The position numbers and the translations under genes are program-made. From Trichopus zeylanicus subsp. travancoricus (taxonomy: Eukaryota; Streptophyta; Magnoliopsida; Dioscoreales; Dioscoreaceae), in NCBI GenBank assembly GCA_005019695.1, contig RXID01014983.1:62001-126000 (forward strand): a stretch of 64,000 nucleotides of DNA, in the 5' to 3' direction. Below are positions 36,840 through 48,902 of this stretch, in pieces; position 1 is the first letter of the stretch; every line of letters begins with the position of its first letter. The notes beneath the pieces are model-generated. The model made no database searches, was not told where the DNA came from, and saw only the letters and a list, made by a program, of their open reading frames with translations.

Positions 36840-38441
36840 TCAAGACCTGCTCTTGAATGGAATTGCTCTGATGACAATCTGGTGATAGATCGCAGCAAGT
36901 GCAGCTCCAATGAAGGGTCCAACCCAGAAAATCCACTGACAAGAAGCACAAGCAGCAACTTGTTAAGTATCACTTTGTTCTACATTAGCATTCAAACGAG
37001 TTATTAAGTTGTTCGGCTGAACTCACATGGTCACTCCAGGCATGGTGCTTGTTGTAGATGATGGCAGCTCCAAGACTTCTTGCAGGGTTGATGCCAGTGC
37101 CAGTGATGGGGATGGTGGCCAGGTGAACGAGGAACACAGCAAACCCAATGGGCAATGGAGCAAGAATCTACATACAAAAAGAAAGCAAATTATCAAGAAA
37201 ATTCTGGTGAAATATTATGAATCATACAAGTACTAGAAGACTACATACAGGAACATGGGAGTCCCTCGCATTTCTCTTGGCATCAGTGGCAGAGAAGACA
37301 GTGTAGACAAGCACAAAGGTGCCAACAATCTCAGCACCAAGGCCATCACCCTTCGTGTAGCCAGGATTGACCACATTGGCTCCACCGCCGTTGGTCTCAT
37401 AGAGACCCTTCTTGAACCCTTTGACCACACCAGCTCCGCAAATGGCACCCAGACACTGCATCACAATGTAGAACAGAGCCCTGGTCAGGGAGAGCTTCCT
37501 TGCCAGAAACAGCCCAAATGTCACTGCTGGGTTAATGTGCCCACCTGCAAATCAAGTTCATCAAACAAGAGTCACTAACATGTCACAAGAAAAGTTCTCT
37601 GCAGGAAATCAATTCAGTTCACAACTAGATACAAGTCCAGAAGCATGTACAACTTATGATTTTATTTTTCTTTTTGCATCTTTCCTTGAGGAACAACTAG
37701 GTAATATAGGCTCTATCAACATTTTTCCGAGTATTTAAGAGCTCTCTGAAAAAAACTTGTTACAACTAGATCTATAAGTGACGAAAGCTGTAGATAAAAG
37801 AAGTCTGAGTTTAATTATCTTCTTTTTTTTTTCTCAAAAAGGTTTATCTTCTTCTATGAGATGAAGAAGATAAAAATAGATATTTGGGCAAAAATAAAAG
37901 AAAATCACCGGTAAAACAACAAGTAAACGAAAAAAAAAAATCTTGAATTACAAGAGAATTATATGAGATTTCAAAAGCAGGATATCCTAATCATCAAAAT
38001 CAAGAAGAAAGCAACAAGAAAAGTAGCTGCACAAACACATTTTTGAAGTAAAGCCAAGAACATTTTTTAAAAGAAACATCAGCAGTAACAGCAAAACAAC
38101 TACAAAACAACCATACCAGAGATTCCAGCAGTACAGTAGACGAGAGCAAATATCATCCCGCCAAAGGCCCAAGCAATGCCCTGGATTCCGACAGTGGAAC
38201 ACTTGCTGTTGCTCTTGACGACGCCCATGACAGTGAGAATGGTGATGTACAAGAAGAGGAACGTGGCCACGAACTCGGCAATGCCAGCGCGGTAGAAGGA
38301 CCATGACTTGAGCTCACCGGGCTCGAACAGTGGCGCCGGCGGTGGCTCCTTGTAGTCCTTGTCCTGCGCAGCCGTGCCGATGGGCTGCCTCTCCGAGAAC
38401 TTGTTCGCGCCAAGCTTCACGTCCTCCTCCTTGCCCTCCAT
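36840..38441 (-). CDS. PIP1: PIP1-type plasma-membrane aquaporin (4 exons)
   Basis: Minus-strand exons 38441-38117, 37544-37249, 37167-37027 and 36935-36840 give 285 aa, normal for PIP1 (about 286-288), with GT/AG borders. The N-terminus MEGKEEDVKLGANKFSERQP is a PIP1 signature. Both pore motifs are intact: HINPAV (NPA at 113-115) and GINPARS (NPA at 234-236). H222, T231 and R237 match three of the four ar/R filter positions of water-selective PIPs. The C-terminus ends IPFKSRS. PIP1 proteins usually reach the plasma membrane as heterotetramers with PIP2 and pass water, and in some cases CO2 or small solutes. The upstream in-frame ATG near 38,567 is rejected as start because its extension is low-complexity 5' UTR. 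The specific isoform cannot be told. Confidence 0.95.
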
Positions 38442-38451
38442 TGCCAGACTT

Positions 38452-38470
38452 CTCTCTCTCTCTCTCTCGC
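38452..38470 (-). repeat. GA/CT microsatellite in the aquaporin 5' UTR
   Basis: A run of ct on the plus strand (ga in the transcript) lies 11 bp upstream of the PIP1 start codon. Pyrimidine/purine microsatellites are common in plant 5' UTRs and a similar CT run lies in the kinase leader. Confidence 0.75.
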
Positions 38471-38568
38471 TTCTCTGCGATGAAAGTGAAAGTGGTGGAA
38501 GGTGAAGGGAGAAGGTGGTCTTATGATGGAAGAAAAGAAAAGGGTGACGCTGATGGCGATCTAGCACC

Positions 38569-38796
38569 GTTTAGTTCCGGAACCAAAAACAGAATTAAAA
38601 TTAAAATTTAAAAATTATTTTTTATAAATTATTTTTTTAATTAAAATTAATATTTCAATAATTTAAAATTCGAAAAATTATTTAAAATTTATAATAATTT
38701 AATTTAATAATAATATAAAATAAGTAATTTAATTTTATATAAAAAAAATTCGAAAATAAATTAATTTTAATTTTAATTTCAAATCAAACGGACCCC
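38569..38796. mobile_element. possible AT-rich MITE upstream of PIP1
   Basis: AT-rich stretch of repeated aaattaaaatt with edges caccgtttagttcc and, at the right, complement ggtccgtttgattt. The interior resembles the element at 25-240. It lies about 130 bp upstream of the PIP1 start codon and so may overlap the promoter. Ends are weakly paired and no target duplication was found. Confidence 0.35.
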
Positions 38797-40969
38797 AAAA
38801 AATTAAAATAGATTTATGTCGGGGGATTACAAATGGTTCTGAAGGCTGTGGGGGGACGGTGATGGCTGCTGGCTTTTGGTCGGCTGGCCCTTATCTTTTT
38901 TTGTCCTTCTTGCATTTGTGCCCCTTTAAAATTGTAGAATTCCCTGTTTCTCCCAGAAAGACATGATATTTTCGTATATGCCCTTGTTCGTGTTTTTAGT
39001 TTTTGTGGACAAGATAATGCGACAAAGGGTTTATTTATTTCAAATATATCAAAAGCATATTTGTGTGTTTGTGTAGTCAATAGAATATATCAAAAATATA
39101 TTTGTGTAGTCAATGGTAGATATCAACCTATCGATTTGTGAAGCGTATATAGATTTTGAGGTATACACGGGTATATATAAGCAAAAACACACACAAAAAA
39201 AAAAAAAATACTCGTCCTAATCTAAATTAAATTAACCCAAAATTTTAATACTAAGGGAATGATTTGCATTTGATGTTAGGCTTTTAACCAACCCGTTTGC
39301 ATCATAAGTGGAAAGTAGATGATTGAGTGCTCTGCCGAGAACAGCGAAATGAAACAAACGCAAAATTGCAGAAGCATCCTCAATTCACAACTTCATTAAC
39401 ACTATCATTCTTTGTAATTTAACAACATTTGAGGGATGCACTTGCAAAAACTGGAGACCGTTATCTCCCAGTTATTTCGAATTCGCACAAAAAGAAACGT
39501 ACACTCAAACGTTACTTCCAGATCTGGAAACTCGCGCTAAAATAAAACAAAGCTTTTATTGATGACGTGGACATCCAGCAAGCCACGCATGCATTCAGTG
39601 ATTGGACGAAACGCAGCGGTGAGTTCGAACGAGCCCTTACCGGAGACGAACGTTGTGGGGGAGAAAAAGTGACAGCTTGGAATTTAATGTGGGTGAGCTG
39701 GAAATTAGAAAATAAAGCGGTAGGTCTCTTTTGGCGCATGCGCCAACGGATGCAAATCGGTTTACCAAACCGGCCAGCTCTCTTCTACCTTGGACGGCCT
39801 GACCAAACCCAATCATTTCGCCGATTTTTCACAAAGTCCCCTGCAAAATATTAAAAATTCTTTTCAGTACCATGGTCAAAGGGTACGGAGTGCAAAAATC
39901 GAGAATTTGCAATTCGTAATATTCCGCTCTCGTATGGTATCGAAAACTTTTGGCTGATGGCAGCGATGTTCAGTCAGTATTGGTCCATTTTCGCTGACCA
40001 AACGGTTTGCTATTTTATCGGGCAGATGATTAGGAACGGAACCCTGAGCTAACTCCGTAAGCTAATTTGCCGGTCCATTATCAATTGGAAATTAAAATTA
40101 ATTATTTTTTCTTGAGAAATTATTGCTTGCACATACTCCATGGGTGACGCAGCGCTCTCAGCTAATCTAGGCATGTTACGTAGACATACACAATATAATT
40201 AGATCATCTAAGAAAATTGTGAATTTAAAAACAAAAAAAGAATAAATTTTATCTATTTAAATTATTCTTAATATTTTAATAATCATAATAAACCAAACAC
40301 ACGACATAACCTAAGCCCTAGAGGGTATCAAATAATTTCCCCATTTTTGGTTTGATAAATATAAACTTGTAAACAAAGTTAATTTTGATCAGTTCATAAT
40401 AGTATTATATGATAATGATGATGATGATGATGATGGTGACGACGGTATTACTTATCTTTTGCAGGCTGGTTTTAGTCTGTTTAAAGTTTAAACGTTTATT
40501 TAAAAATGCTTAGACCATTTAATTAAAAACGCTTTATTATCCGAAGGGAAGGAGATCATCCCCTACAATCACGAGACATCACATGTTCCAATCATTCTCC
40601 GGTCGGTGGGTCCCATGAGATTGTTCTCCAGCGAGGCACCAAGCACTTTGCTCGTCACCACGCGTCTTCTCTGTTTTTCTGAAAAGATCACTAGTCGTCG
40701 GTATACTCCGCACAAAAATAATACATGCAAGGGGCTTTGCATAAAAAATACCACTATATATTCGCAAAATCTCACTGTCAAATCTAATGTTTCTATTTGT
40801 GAGCAAGTAGTGAATTTTGTACAGGGTATTGATTTGATAGTTATATTCACATTTTAAATGTAAGAAATTATGCGGATTTTATTATTCTCAAACAACGAAA
40901 AATATAAGTTTATAATATTCTTATTCTAAAAACTAATGATGCATCAATAAGCACAAAGTCAATTACTCT
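38797..40969. other. intergenic, no gene recognised
   Basis: AT-rich with a short GAT microsatellite (about 40,413-40,434) and several short open frames without family resemblance. It separates the aquaporin promoter region from the copia complex. Confidence 0.4.
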
Positions 40970-41476
40970 TGAGTTTTAGGTGTTTCGAATTCGAATTAGA
41001 ATTTGAGTTTGACTAGGAATTCAAAGTTAGATTTAGACTTATGATTAATTTGTAATATTAGGAGTTATAATTAAAATAAAACTCAGACTTATCTATAAAT
41101 ATATTATAATATATAGGACTTAGTTGTGATGTAATATTAAGGTTAAATTAGAGAGAAATAGAGAGAATAAAGAAAAGAGAAAGAGAGAGAGTGTCGACTC
41201 TCGTGTGTGGGTCTTTCTATCACTTCTCAGTGGTCTTTCATAGTATTCTCTTGGAGATTTTCTTTGAAGGTGAAAGCATTACCGAAACTTAGTAAATAGT
41301 TTAGTTGAGTAAGAAAGAGTGTAATCTTTCTTATAAACTCTTGTAAAAACCTTTCTTTTGATAATGGATCTTTCACTGGCTTATCTTGTTATTTTCTTTT
41401 ATCTTGTATTACTTCTCGTTTCTTATGTTGTTTAAGAACAAGGTGATTCGTGAACCTTCCATTGTGAATCCCAATA
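40970..41476 (+). repeat. LTR 1 of the copia complex
   Basis: Begins tgagttttaggtg and ends gaatcccaata; the related LTRs end cccaaca. 507 bp, shorter and more diverged than the array LTRs (541 bp). A TATA-like tataaatatatt lies at about 41,094-41,105. The PBS immediately downstream (41479-41490, tggtataagagc) matches the tRNA-iMet complement with one mismatch. Confidence 0.85.
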
Positions 41477-41508
41477 ATTGGTATAAGAGCTTAGGAGCAA
41501 ACAACCAA

Positions 41509-42241
41509 AATGACAAAGTTTTTACTCGAGGTGGAGAAGTTTGACGACAAGATAAATTTTGCCTTATGACAAAAGAAGATGAAAACGGTTCTTATTTATC
41601 AAGATCTGCAAAAGACGTTAGACGGTAAAGAAAAGAGATCGGCCAAAATAAGCGATAAAGAATGGGAGGAGATAAATCAAAAGACATTGAATTTAATTAT
41701 TCTAAACCTGACTGATGAGGTTTTGTATAATGTCATTGATGAAGAGATGACGATGGACATCTGGACAAAACTAGAGAAGTTGTACTTGTTAAAAAGCCTC
41801 ACGAACAAGTTCTACCTGAAACAACAGTTGTACGGATTGTGTATGAGCGAAGGTAAAACTAATTACATCACCTGAATGTCTTCAATAAGATTATCAATAA
41901 TTTGCTAAAAGTTGATGTGAAGTTTGAAGAGGACGCTGATTTTCCTAATGTCTCTTCCTGTTTTGTACGATCATATTGTGACCACAATTTTTTATGGTAA
42001 AGAAACCCTCAAGATAGAAGATATGATAGCTAGTTTTCTTTCTAATGAGAAAAGGAGAAATTCTAATATTAATATGGACTTTGGTGAAGGATTGGTGGCT
42101 CAAAAAAGAGGAAGATTACGAGAACGTGGAGAAGATAAACAACGATCCAAATCAAAATTAAAAGTGAAAGTACAATATTATTCATGTAAGAAGTATGACC
42201 ACATTAGATGGTATTTCCCTGAATGTGAAAAGTTAGAGTAA
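41509..42241 (+). pseudogene. Ty1/copia gag remnant (first element)
   Basis: Starting MTKFLLEVEKFDDKINF, the translation follows a copia Gag (UBN2/retrotransposon gag type): LDGKEKRSAKISDKEW, then VLYNVIDEEMT, then LTNKFYLKQQLYGLCMSEG, then LMSLPVLYDHIV. It ends in a zinc-knuckle region near 42,180. That knuckle is defective: in the C-x2-C-x4-H-x4-C pattern the first Cys is Tyr and the last is Phe (second Cys and His kept). Stops at about 41,568 and 41,874 and a frameshift break the frame. The sequence then runs directly into a truncated LTR at 42,241, so everything from protease to the 3' end is missing. Confidence 0.8.
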
Positions 42242-42722
42242 GAATTCAAAGTTGGATTTAGACTTATGATTGATTCGTAATATTAGGAATTATAATTAGA
42301 ATAAAACTCAAACTTAATAAGAGTCTATAAATATATTATAATACATAGGGCTTAGTTGTGATGTAGTATTGAGGTTGAACTAAAGAGAAATAGAGAGAGA
42401 GGAATAAAGAGAATAAAGAAAAGAGAAAGAGAAAGAGTGTCGACTCTCGTGTGTGGGTCTTTCTAGTGCTTCTCGGTGGTCTCTCGTAATGTTCTCTTGG
42501 AGATTCTCTTTGAAGGTGGAGGTATTGTCGAGACTTAGTAAAGAGTTTAGTTGAGTAAGAAAGAATACAATCTTTCTTTTAAACTCTTGTAAAAACCTAT
42601 TTTTTGATAATGGATCTCTCGCTGCTTTATCTTGTTATTTTCTTTTATCTTGTATTACTTCTCGTTTCTTATGTTGTTTGAGAATAAGGTGATTCGTGAA
42701 CCTTACGTTATGAATCCCAACA
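42241..42722 (+). repeat. LTR 2 of the copia complex (5'-truncated)
   Basis: Matches LTR 1 from agaattcaaagtt onward, lacking about the first 50 bp, and ends cccaaca. The PBS tggtatcagagc is exact at 42725-42736. It acts structurally as the 3' boundary of the first gag remnant and the 5' LTR of the second element. Confidence 0.85.
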
Positions 42723-42754
42723 ATTGGTATCAGAGCTTAGGAGCAAACAACCAA

Positions 42755-44770
42755 GATGAGAAAGTTCTTACTCGAGGTGAAAAAGTTTGATGACAAGATA
42801 AATTTTGCCTTATGACAGAAGAAGATGAAAGCGATTATGATGTAGGACACTCAAAGGAAGTTCAAGAATATCAAAAGAAGCTAATTCAGAAGTCAAGGGG
42901 CCATGACAAATGATTTGATTCACTCTTCTATTTAAACTTAGGATTTACCTTACTTAGTACCTTTCTATGTTTAAATTCTCTTTATTATGATGTCTTAGGT
43001 CTTATTCTCGGATTCCACCAACCCAAGACCAATTTTGGACTGAATCCTATTCAGTTTAGGACTTGGGAAGGATGAATCTTTATTTAGGATTTTATTTTCG
43101 TAGGTTAACTTATTTAGAACTTCTACCAACCCAATTAATGGGTTTAAACTGAGTTATATTCAGTTTAGGACTTGGAAAGCCAGAAACTTACTCAAATTGG
43201 ATTTCTGGTATTTGTATAAATAGGCCTTTAGTCCTATGGACGGGGGACAACTTTTATTCTCAATAAAGTTCTACTTTAGTGAATTTTCTCTCTTCCTTGT
43301 GGATTCAAGGAGTTCTTAACAGAGACAACAGTATTTTTCTCGTCTACCACGCTTGTTGCTACGTCAGATTATTACTTATCAAGATCTGCAAAAGGCGATA
43401 GACGGTAAAGAAAAGAGGCCGGCCAAAATAAGCGATAAAGACTGGGAGGAGATAGATCAAAAGGTATTAAATTTAATTATTTTAAACTTGACTGATGAGG
43501 TTTTGTACAACGTTATTGATGAAGAGATGACAATAGACATTTGAACAAAACTAGAGAAGTTGTACATGTCAAAAAGCCTCATGAACAAGTTCTACCTGAA
43601 ATAACAGTTGTACGGATTGCGTATGAGTGAAGGTACAACTATTACATCACCTGAATGTCTTCAATAAGATTATCATTGATTTGCTACAAGTTGATATGAA
43701 GTCTGAAAAGGATGATAAAGCACTGATTCTCCTAATGTCTCTTCCTGTTTTGTACGATCATATTGTGACCATAATTTTTTATGGTACAGAAACTCTCAAG
43801 ATAGAAGATGTGACAGCTAATCTTCTTTTTAATAAGAAAAGGAGAAACTCTAATATTAATATGGAGTTTGGTGAAGAATTGGTGGCTCAAAAAAGAGGAA
43901 GATTAAGAGAACGTGGAGAAGATAAGCAACGATCCAAATCAAAATTGAAAGCGAAAGTATAATATTATTCATGTAAGAAGTATGACCATATTAGACGGTA
44001 TTTTCCTGAATATGGAAAGATAGAGTTCTCCAATATAGCGATGACAATAGCGGATGACACTTCCGAGAATAGTGCAGATGGAGACGTTATTGCAGTATCT
44101 GCAAAAATCGGCATTTCTAGTAAGTGAATTTTAGATTTTAGTAGTTCTTATCATATTTACTATAGGAATGATTGATTTACTTCTTATGAGGAGAATAAGA
44201 AGAAAGGTACTATTTGGGTGGGCTATAATTCAGTTTATGAGATCGTCGGTATGGGAACAGTCAAAATCCAGATCTTTGATGAAGTGATTCGTACTCTTAC
44301 TGGGGTAAGGCATGTTCCCAATATGCAAGAAATCTAATTTCATTTGGTGTACGGACTCAAAAGACTATAATTATTCAACAAGAGACAGACTCATGAAGGT
44401 GACACGTGGTATTAGAATCCTGATAAAAGGTGAGAAGTGTGACAATATTTATCGATTAATAGGGAACACCATTGCAGGTGGAGTTTCGATGGCTAGAGTA
44501 GTGAAGAGGAAGCATGATACTTGGAGTAATTTGATGGGAGATAAACATTCTCCTCGAATTACTTTTAGTACAATAGCAGACACAGGTCATCCGAAAAGCT
44601 TCCAAAAGTACAAGACTGTAGGGATGAATAGCAAATTCGAGGTTGGCTTGAGCTCGCGTCTTGCAATTAGCTGAATAAGCTAATAGCCCAGGGGTAGGGG
44701 CTGGATAAGAGATAACAGCTGAAGATTCATGATGGTGGCATGCCTAAGTTCAAGCCAAGGTGGAGATTAT
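42755..44770 (+). pseudogene. copia gag / protease / GAG-pre-integrase remnant (second element)
   Basis: Gag starts MRKFLLEVKKFDDKINF, is interrupted by a solo LTR (42838-43366), and resumes with ITYQDLQKAIDGKEKRP. Then follow a damaged zinc knuckle at about 43,965-44,010 and a protease/DSGASYHI-equivalent at about 44,130-44,170 (FSSSYHIYYRND). Next come TIWVGYNSVYEIVGMGTVKI and LTGVRHVPNM, and, after a frameshift, the GAG-pre-integrase segment (DRLMKVTRGIRILIKGEKC, NIYRLIGNTIAGGVSMARV) at 44,312-44,674. Integrase, RT and RNase H are absent. The sequence goes straight to a purine-rich tract (aaggtggagatta) and the 3' LTR, so this was a non-autonomous deletion derivative. Confidence 0.8.
42838..43366 (+). 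mobile_element. solo LTR of an unrelated retrotransposon nested in gag
   Basis: A 529-bp insertion begins TGATGTAGGAC and ends GCTACGTCA, with an exact 5-bp target duplication GATTA at 42833-42837 and 43367-43371. Removing it and one GATTA restores the gag reading seen in the first element (gcgattattacttatcaag versus cggttcttatttatcaag). A TATA-like gtataaatag at about 43,217 and aataaag near 43,263 fit LTR promoter and polyadenylation signals. It shares no obvious sequence with the surrounding copia LTRs. Confidence 0.88.
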
Positions 44771-45521
44771 TGAGTTTTAGGTGTCTCGAACTCGAATTAG
44801 AATTTGAGTTAAAGTAGGAATCCAAAGTTAGATTTAGACTTATGATTGATTTGTAATATCAGGAGTTATAATTAAAGTAAAACTCAGACTCAATAAAGGT
44901 TTATAAATATATTATAATACATAGGACTTAGTTGTGATGTAATATTGAGGTTGAACTAGAGAGAAATAAAGAGAGAGGAATAAAGGGAATAGAGAGAAGA
45001 GAAAGAGAGAGAGTGTTGACTCTCGTGTGTGAGTCTTTCTAGTGCTTCTCAGTGGTCTCTTGTGATGGTTCATCGTGGTATTCTCTTGGAGATTCTCTCT
45101 GAAGGTGGAGGTATTGCCGAGACTTGGTAAAGAGTTTAGTTGAGTAAGAAAGATTACAGTCTTTCTTGTAAACTCTTATAAAAGTCTTTCTTTTCATAGT
45201 GGATTTCTCGCTGTCTTATCTTGTTATTTTCTTTTATCTTGTATTACTTCTCGTTTCTTGTGTTGTTTGAGAACAAGATGATTTGTGCACCTTCCACTGT
45301 GAATCCCAACAAATTACAAGGTCAAAGATCAAATTGGGCTAAATATTTTTTTTCTTCACATGGAAGTGGATTAGTCCATGTAGAATATTGATTTAGCCTT
45401 TCAAAATCTCATTAAGTGGAGAATTGAACACGGAATTTAATGATGTTTGAAATTGTAGAAATATTTAGAAATTTGAGAGCATTTATAATTTTTTAATGCA
45501 AATTTTTAGTATCACAATGTT
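43831..45521 (+). repeat. array unit 1
   Basis: Left-most unit, continuous with the second element's gag. LTR 44771-45311; flank 45312-45521. Its left edge differs from the inner units (aagaaaagg versus aagaaaggg; gaagaattgg versus gaaggattgg), consistent with being the original edge copy. It shares ggctataattc with unit 5. Confidence 0.9.
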
Positions 45522-47211
45522 AATAAGAAAGGGAGAAACTCTAATATTAATATGGAGTTTGGTGAAGGATTGGTGGCTCAAAAAAGAGGAAGATTAAGAG
45601 AACGTGGAGAAGATAAGCAACGATCCAAATCAAAATTGAAAGCGAAAGTATAATATTATTCATGTAAGAAGTATGACCATATTAGACGGTATTTTCCTGA
45701 ATATGGAAAGATAGAGTTCTCCAATATAGCGATGACAATAGCGGATGACACTTCCGAGAATAGTGCAGATGGAGACGTTATTGCAGTATCTGCAAAAATC
45801 GGCATTTCTAGTAAGTGAATTTTAGATTTTAGTAGTTCTTATCATATTTACTACAGGAATGATTGATTTACTTCTTATGAGGAGAATAAGAAGAAAGGAA
45901 CTATTTGGGTGGGCGATAATTCAGTTTATGAGATCGTCGGTATGGGAACAGTCAAAATCCAGATCTTTGATGAAGTGATTCGTACTCTTACTGGGGTAAG
46001 GCATGTTCCCAATATGCAAGAAATCTAATTTCATTTGGTGTACGGACTCAAAAGACTATAATTATTCAACAAGAGACAGACTCATGAAGGTGACACGTGG
46101 TATTAGAATCCTGATAAAAGGTGAGAAGTGTGATAATATTTATCGATTAATAGGGAACACCATTGCAGGTGGAGTTTCGATGGCTAGAGTAGTGAAGAGG
46201 AAGCATGATACTCGGAGTAATTTGATGGGAGATAAACATTCTCCTCGAATTACTTTTACTACAATAGCAGACACAGGTCATCCGAAAAGCTTCCAAAAGT
46301 ACAAGACTGTAGGGATGAAGAGCAAATTCGAGGTTGGCTTGAGCTCGCGTCTTGCAATTAGCTGAATAAGCTAATAGCCCAGGGGTAGGGGCTGGATAAG
46401 AGATAACAGCTGAAGATTCATGATGGTGGCATGCCTAAGTTCAAGCCAAGGTGGAGATTATTGAGTTTTAGGTGTCTCGAACTCGAATTAGAATTTGAGT
46501 TAAAGTAGGAATCCAAAGTTAGATTTAGACTTATGATTGATTTGTAATATCAGGAGTTATAATTAAAGTAAAACTCAGACTCAATAAAGGTTTATAAATA
46601 TATTATAATACATAGGACTTAGTTGTGATGTAATATTGAGGTTGAACTAGAGAGAAATAAAGAGAGAGGAATAAAGGGAATAGAGAGAAGAGAAAGAGAG
46701 AGAGTGTTGACTCTCGTGTGTGAGTCTTTCTAGTGCTTCTCAGTGGTCTCTTGTGATGGTTCATCGTGGTATTCTCTTGGAGATTCTCTCTGAAGGTGGA
46801 GGTATTGCCGAGACTTGGTAAAGAGTTTAGTTGAGTAAGAAAGATTACAGTCTTTCTTGTAAACTCTTATAAAAGTCTTTCTTTTCATAGTGGATTTCTC
46901 GCTGTCTTATCTTGTTATTTTCTTTTATCTTGTATTACTTCTCGTTTCTTGTGTTGTTTGAGAACAAGATGATTTGTGAACATTCCACTGTGAATCCCAA
47001 CAAATTACAAGGTCAAAGATCAAATTGGGCTAAATATTTTTTTCTTCACATGGAAGTGGATTAGTCCATGTAGAATATTGATTTAGCCTTTCAAAATCTC
47101 ATTAAGTGGAGAATTGAACACGGAATTTAATGATGTTTGAAATTGTAGAAATATTTAGAAATTTGAGAGCATTTATAATTTTTTAATGCAAATTTTTAGT
47201 ATCACAATGTT
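45522..47211 (+). repeat. array unit 2
   Basis: LTR 46462-47002. The pre-integrase frame 46003-46365 is open. It shares actcggagtaat with unit 7, where other units read acttggagtaat. Confidence 0.9.
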
Positions 47212-48902
47212 AATAAGAAAGGGAGAAACTCTAATATTAATATGGAGTTTGGTGAAGGATTGGTGGCTCAAAAAAGAGGAAGATTAAGAGAACGTGGAGA
47301 AGATAAGCAACGATCCAAATCAAAATTGAAAGCGAAAGTATAATATTATTCATGTAAGAAGTATGACCATATTAGACGGTATTTTCCTGAATATGGAAAG
47401 ATAGAGTTCTCCAATATAGCGATGACAATAGCGGATGACACTTCCGAGAATAGTGCAGATGGAGACGTTATTGCAGTATCTGCAAAAATCGGCATTTCTA
47501 GTAAGTGAATTTTAGATTTCAGTAGTTCTTATCATATTTACTACATGAATGATTGATTTACTTCTTATGAGGAGAATAAGAAGAAAGGTACTATTTGGGT
47601 GGGCGATAATTCAGTTTATGAGATCGTCGGTATGGGAACAGTCAAAATCCAGATCTTTGATGAAGTGATTCGTACTCTTACTGGGGTAAGGCATGTTCCC
47701 AATATGCAAGAAATCTAATTTCATTTGGTGTACGGACTCAAAAGACTATAATTATTCAACAAGAGACAGACTCATGAAGGTGACACGTGGTATTAGAATC
47801 CTGATAAAAGGTGAGAAGTGTGACAATATTTATCGATTAATAGGGAACACCATTGCAGGTGGAGTTTCGATGGCTAGAGTAGTGAAGAGGAAGCATGATA
47901 CTTGGAGTAATTTGATGGGAGATAAACATTCTCCTCGAATTACTTTTACTACAATAGCAGACACAGGTCATCCGAAAAGCTTCCAAAAGTACAAGACTGT
48001 AGGGATGAAGAGCAAATTCGAGGTTGGCTTGAGCTCGCGTCTTGCAATTAGCTGAATAAGCTAATAGCCCAGGGGTAGGGGCTGGATAAGAGATAACAGC
48101 TGAAGATTCATGATGGTGGCATGCCTAAGTTCAAGCCAAGGTGGAGATTATTGAGTTTTAGGTGTCTCGAACTCGAATTAGAATTTGAGTTAAAGTAGGA
48201 ATCCAAAGTTAGATTTAGACTTATGATTGATTTGTAATATCAGGAGTTATAATTAAAGTAAAACTCAGACTCAATAAAGGTTTATAAATATATTATAATA
48301 CATAGGACTTAGTTGTGATGTAATATTGAGGTTGAACTAGAGAGAAATAAAGAGAGAGGAATAAAGGGAATAGAGAGAAGAGAAAGAGAGAGAGTGTTGA
48401 CTCTCGTGTGTGAGTCTTTCTAGTGCTTCTCAGTGGTCTCTTGTGATGGTTCATCGTGGTATTCTCTTGGAGATTCTCTCTGAAGGTGGAGGTATTGCCG
48501 AGACTTGGTAAAGAGTTTAGTTGAGTAAGAAAGATTACAGTCTTTCTTGTAAACTCTTATAAAAGTCTTTCTTTTCATAGTGGATTTCTCGCTGTCTTAT
48601 CTTGTTATTTTCTTTTATCTTGTATTACTTCTCGTTTCTTGTGTTGTTTGAGAACAAGATGATTTGTGAACCTTCCACTGTGAATCCCAACAAATTACAA
48701 GGTCAAAGATCAAATTGGGCTAAATATTTTTTTTCTTCACATGGAAGTGGATTAGTCCATGTAGAATATTGATTTAGCCTTTCAAAATCTCATTAAGTGG
48801 AGAATTGAACACGGAATTTAATGATGTTTGAAATTGTAGAAATATTTAGAAATTTGAGAGCATTTATAATTTTTTAATGCAAATTTTTAGTATCACAATG
48901 TA
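47212..48902 (+). repeat. array unit 3
   Basis: LTR 48152-48692. The pre-integrase frame 47693-48055 is open. It carries actacatgaatg in the protease region, shared with units 4 and 8. Confidence 0.9.

Noticed and set aside
38442..38567. Upstream ATG extension of the aquaporin (start near 38,567)
   Set aside because: The added residues come from the CT-rich 5' UTR. All PIP1 proteins start at the MEGKEEDVKL-type N-terminus.
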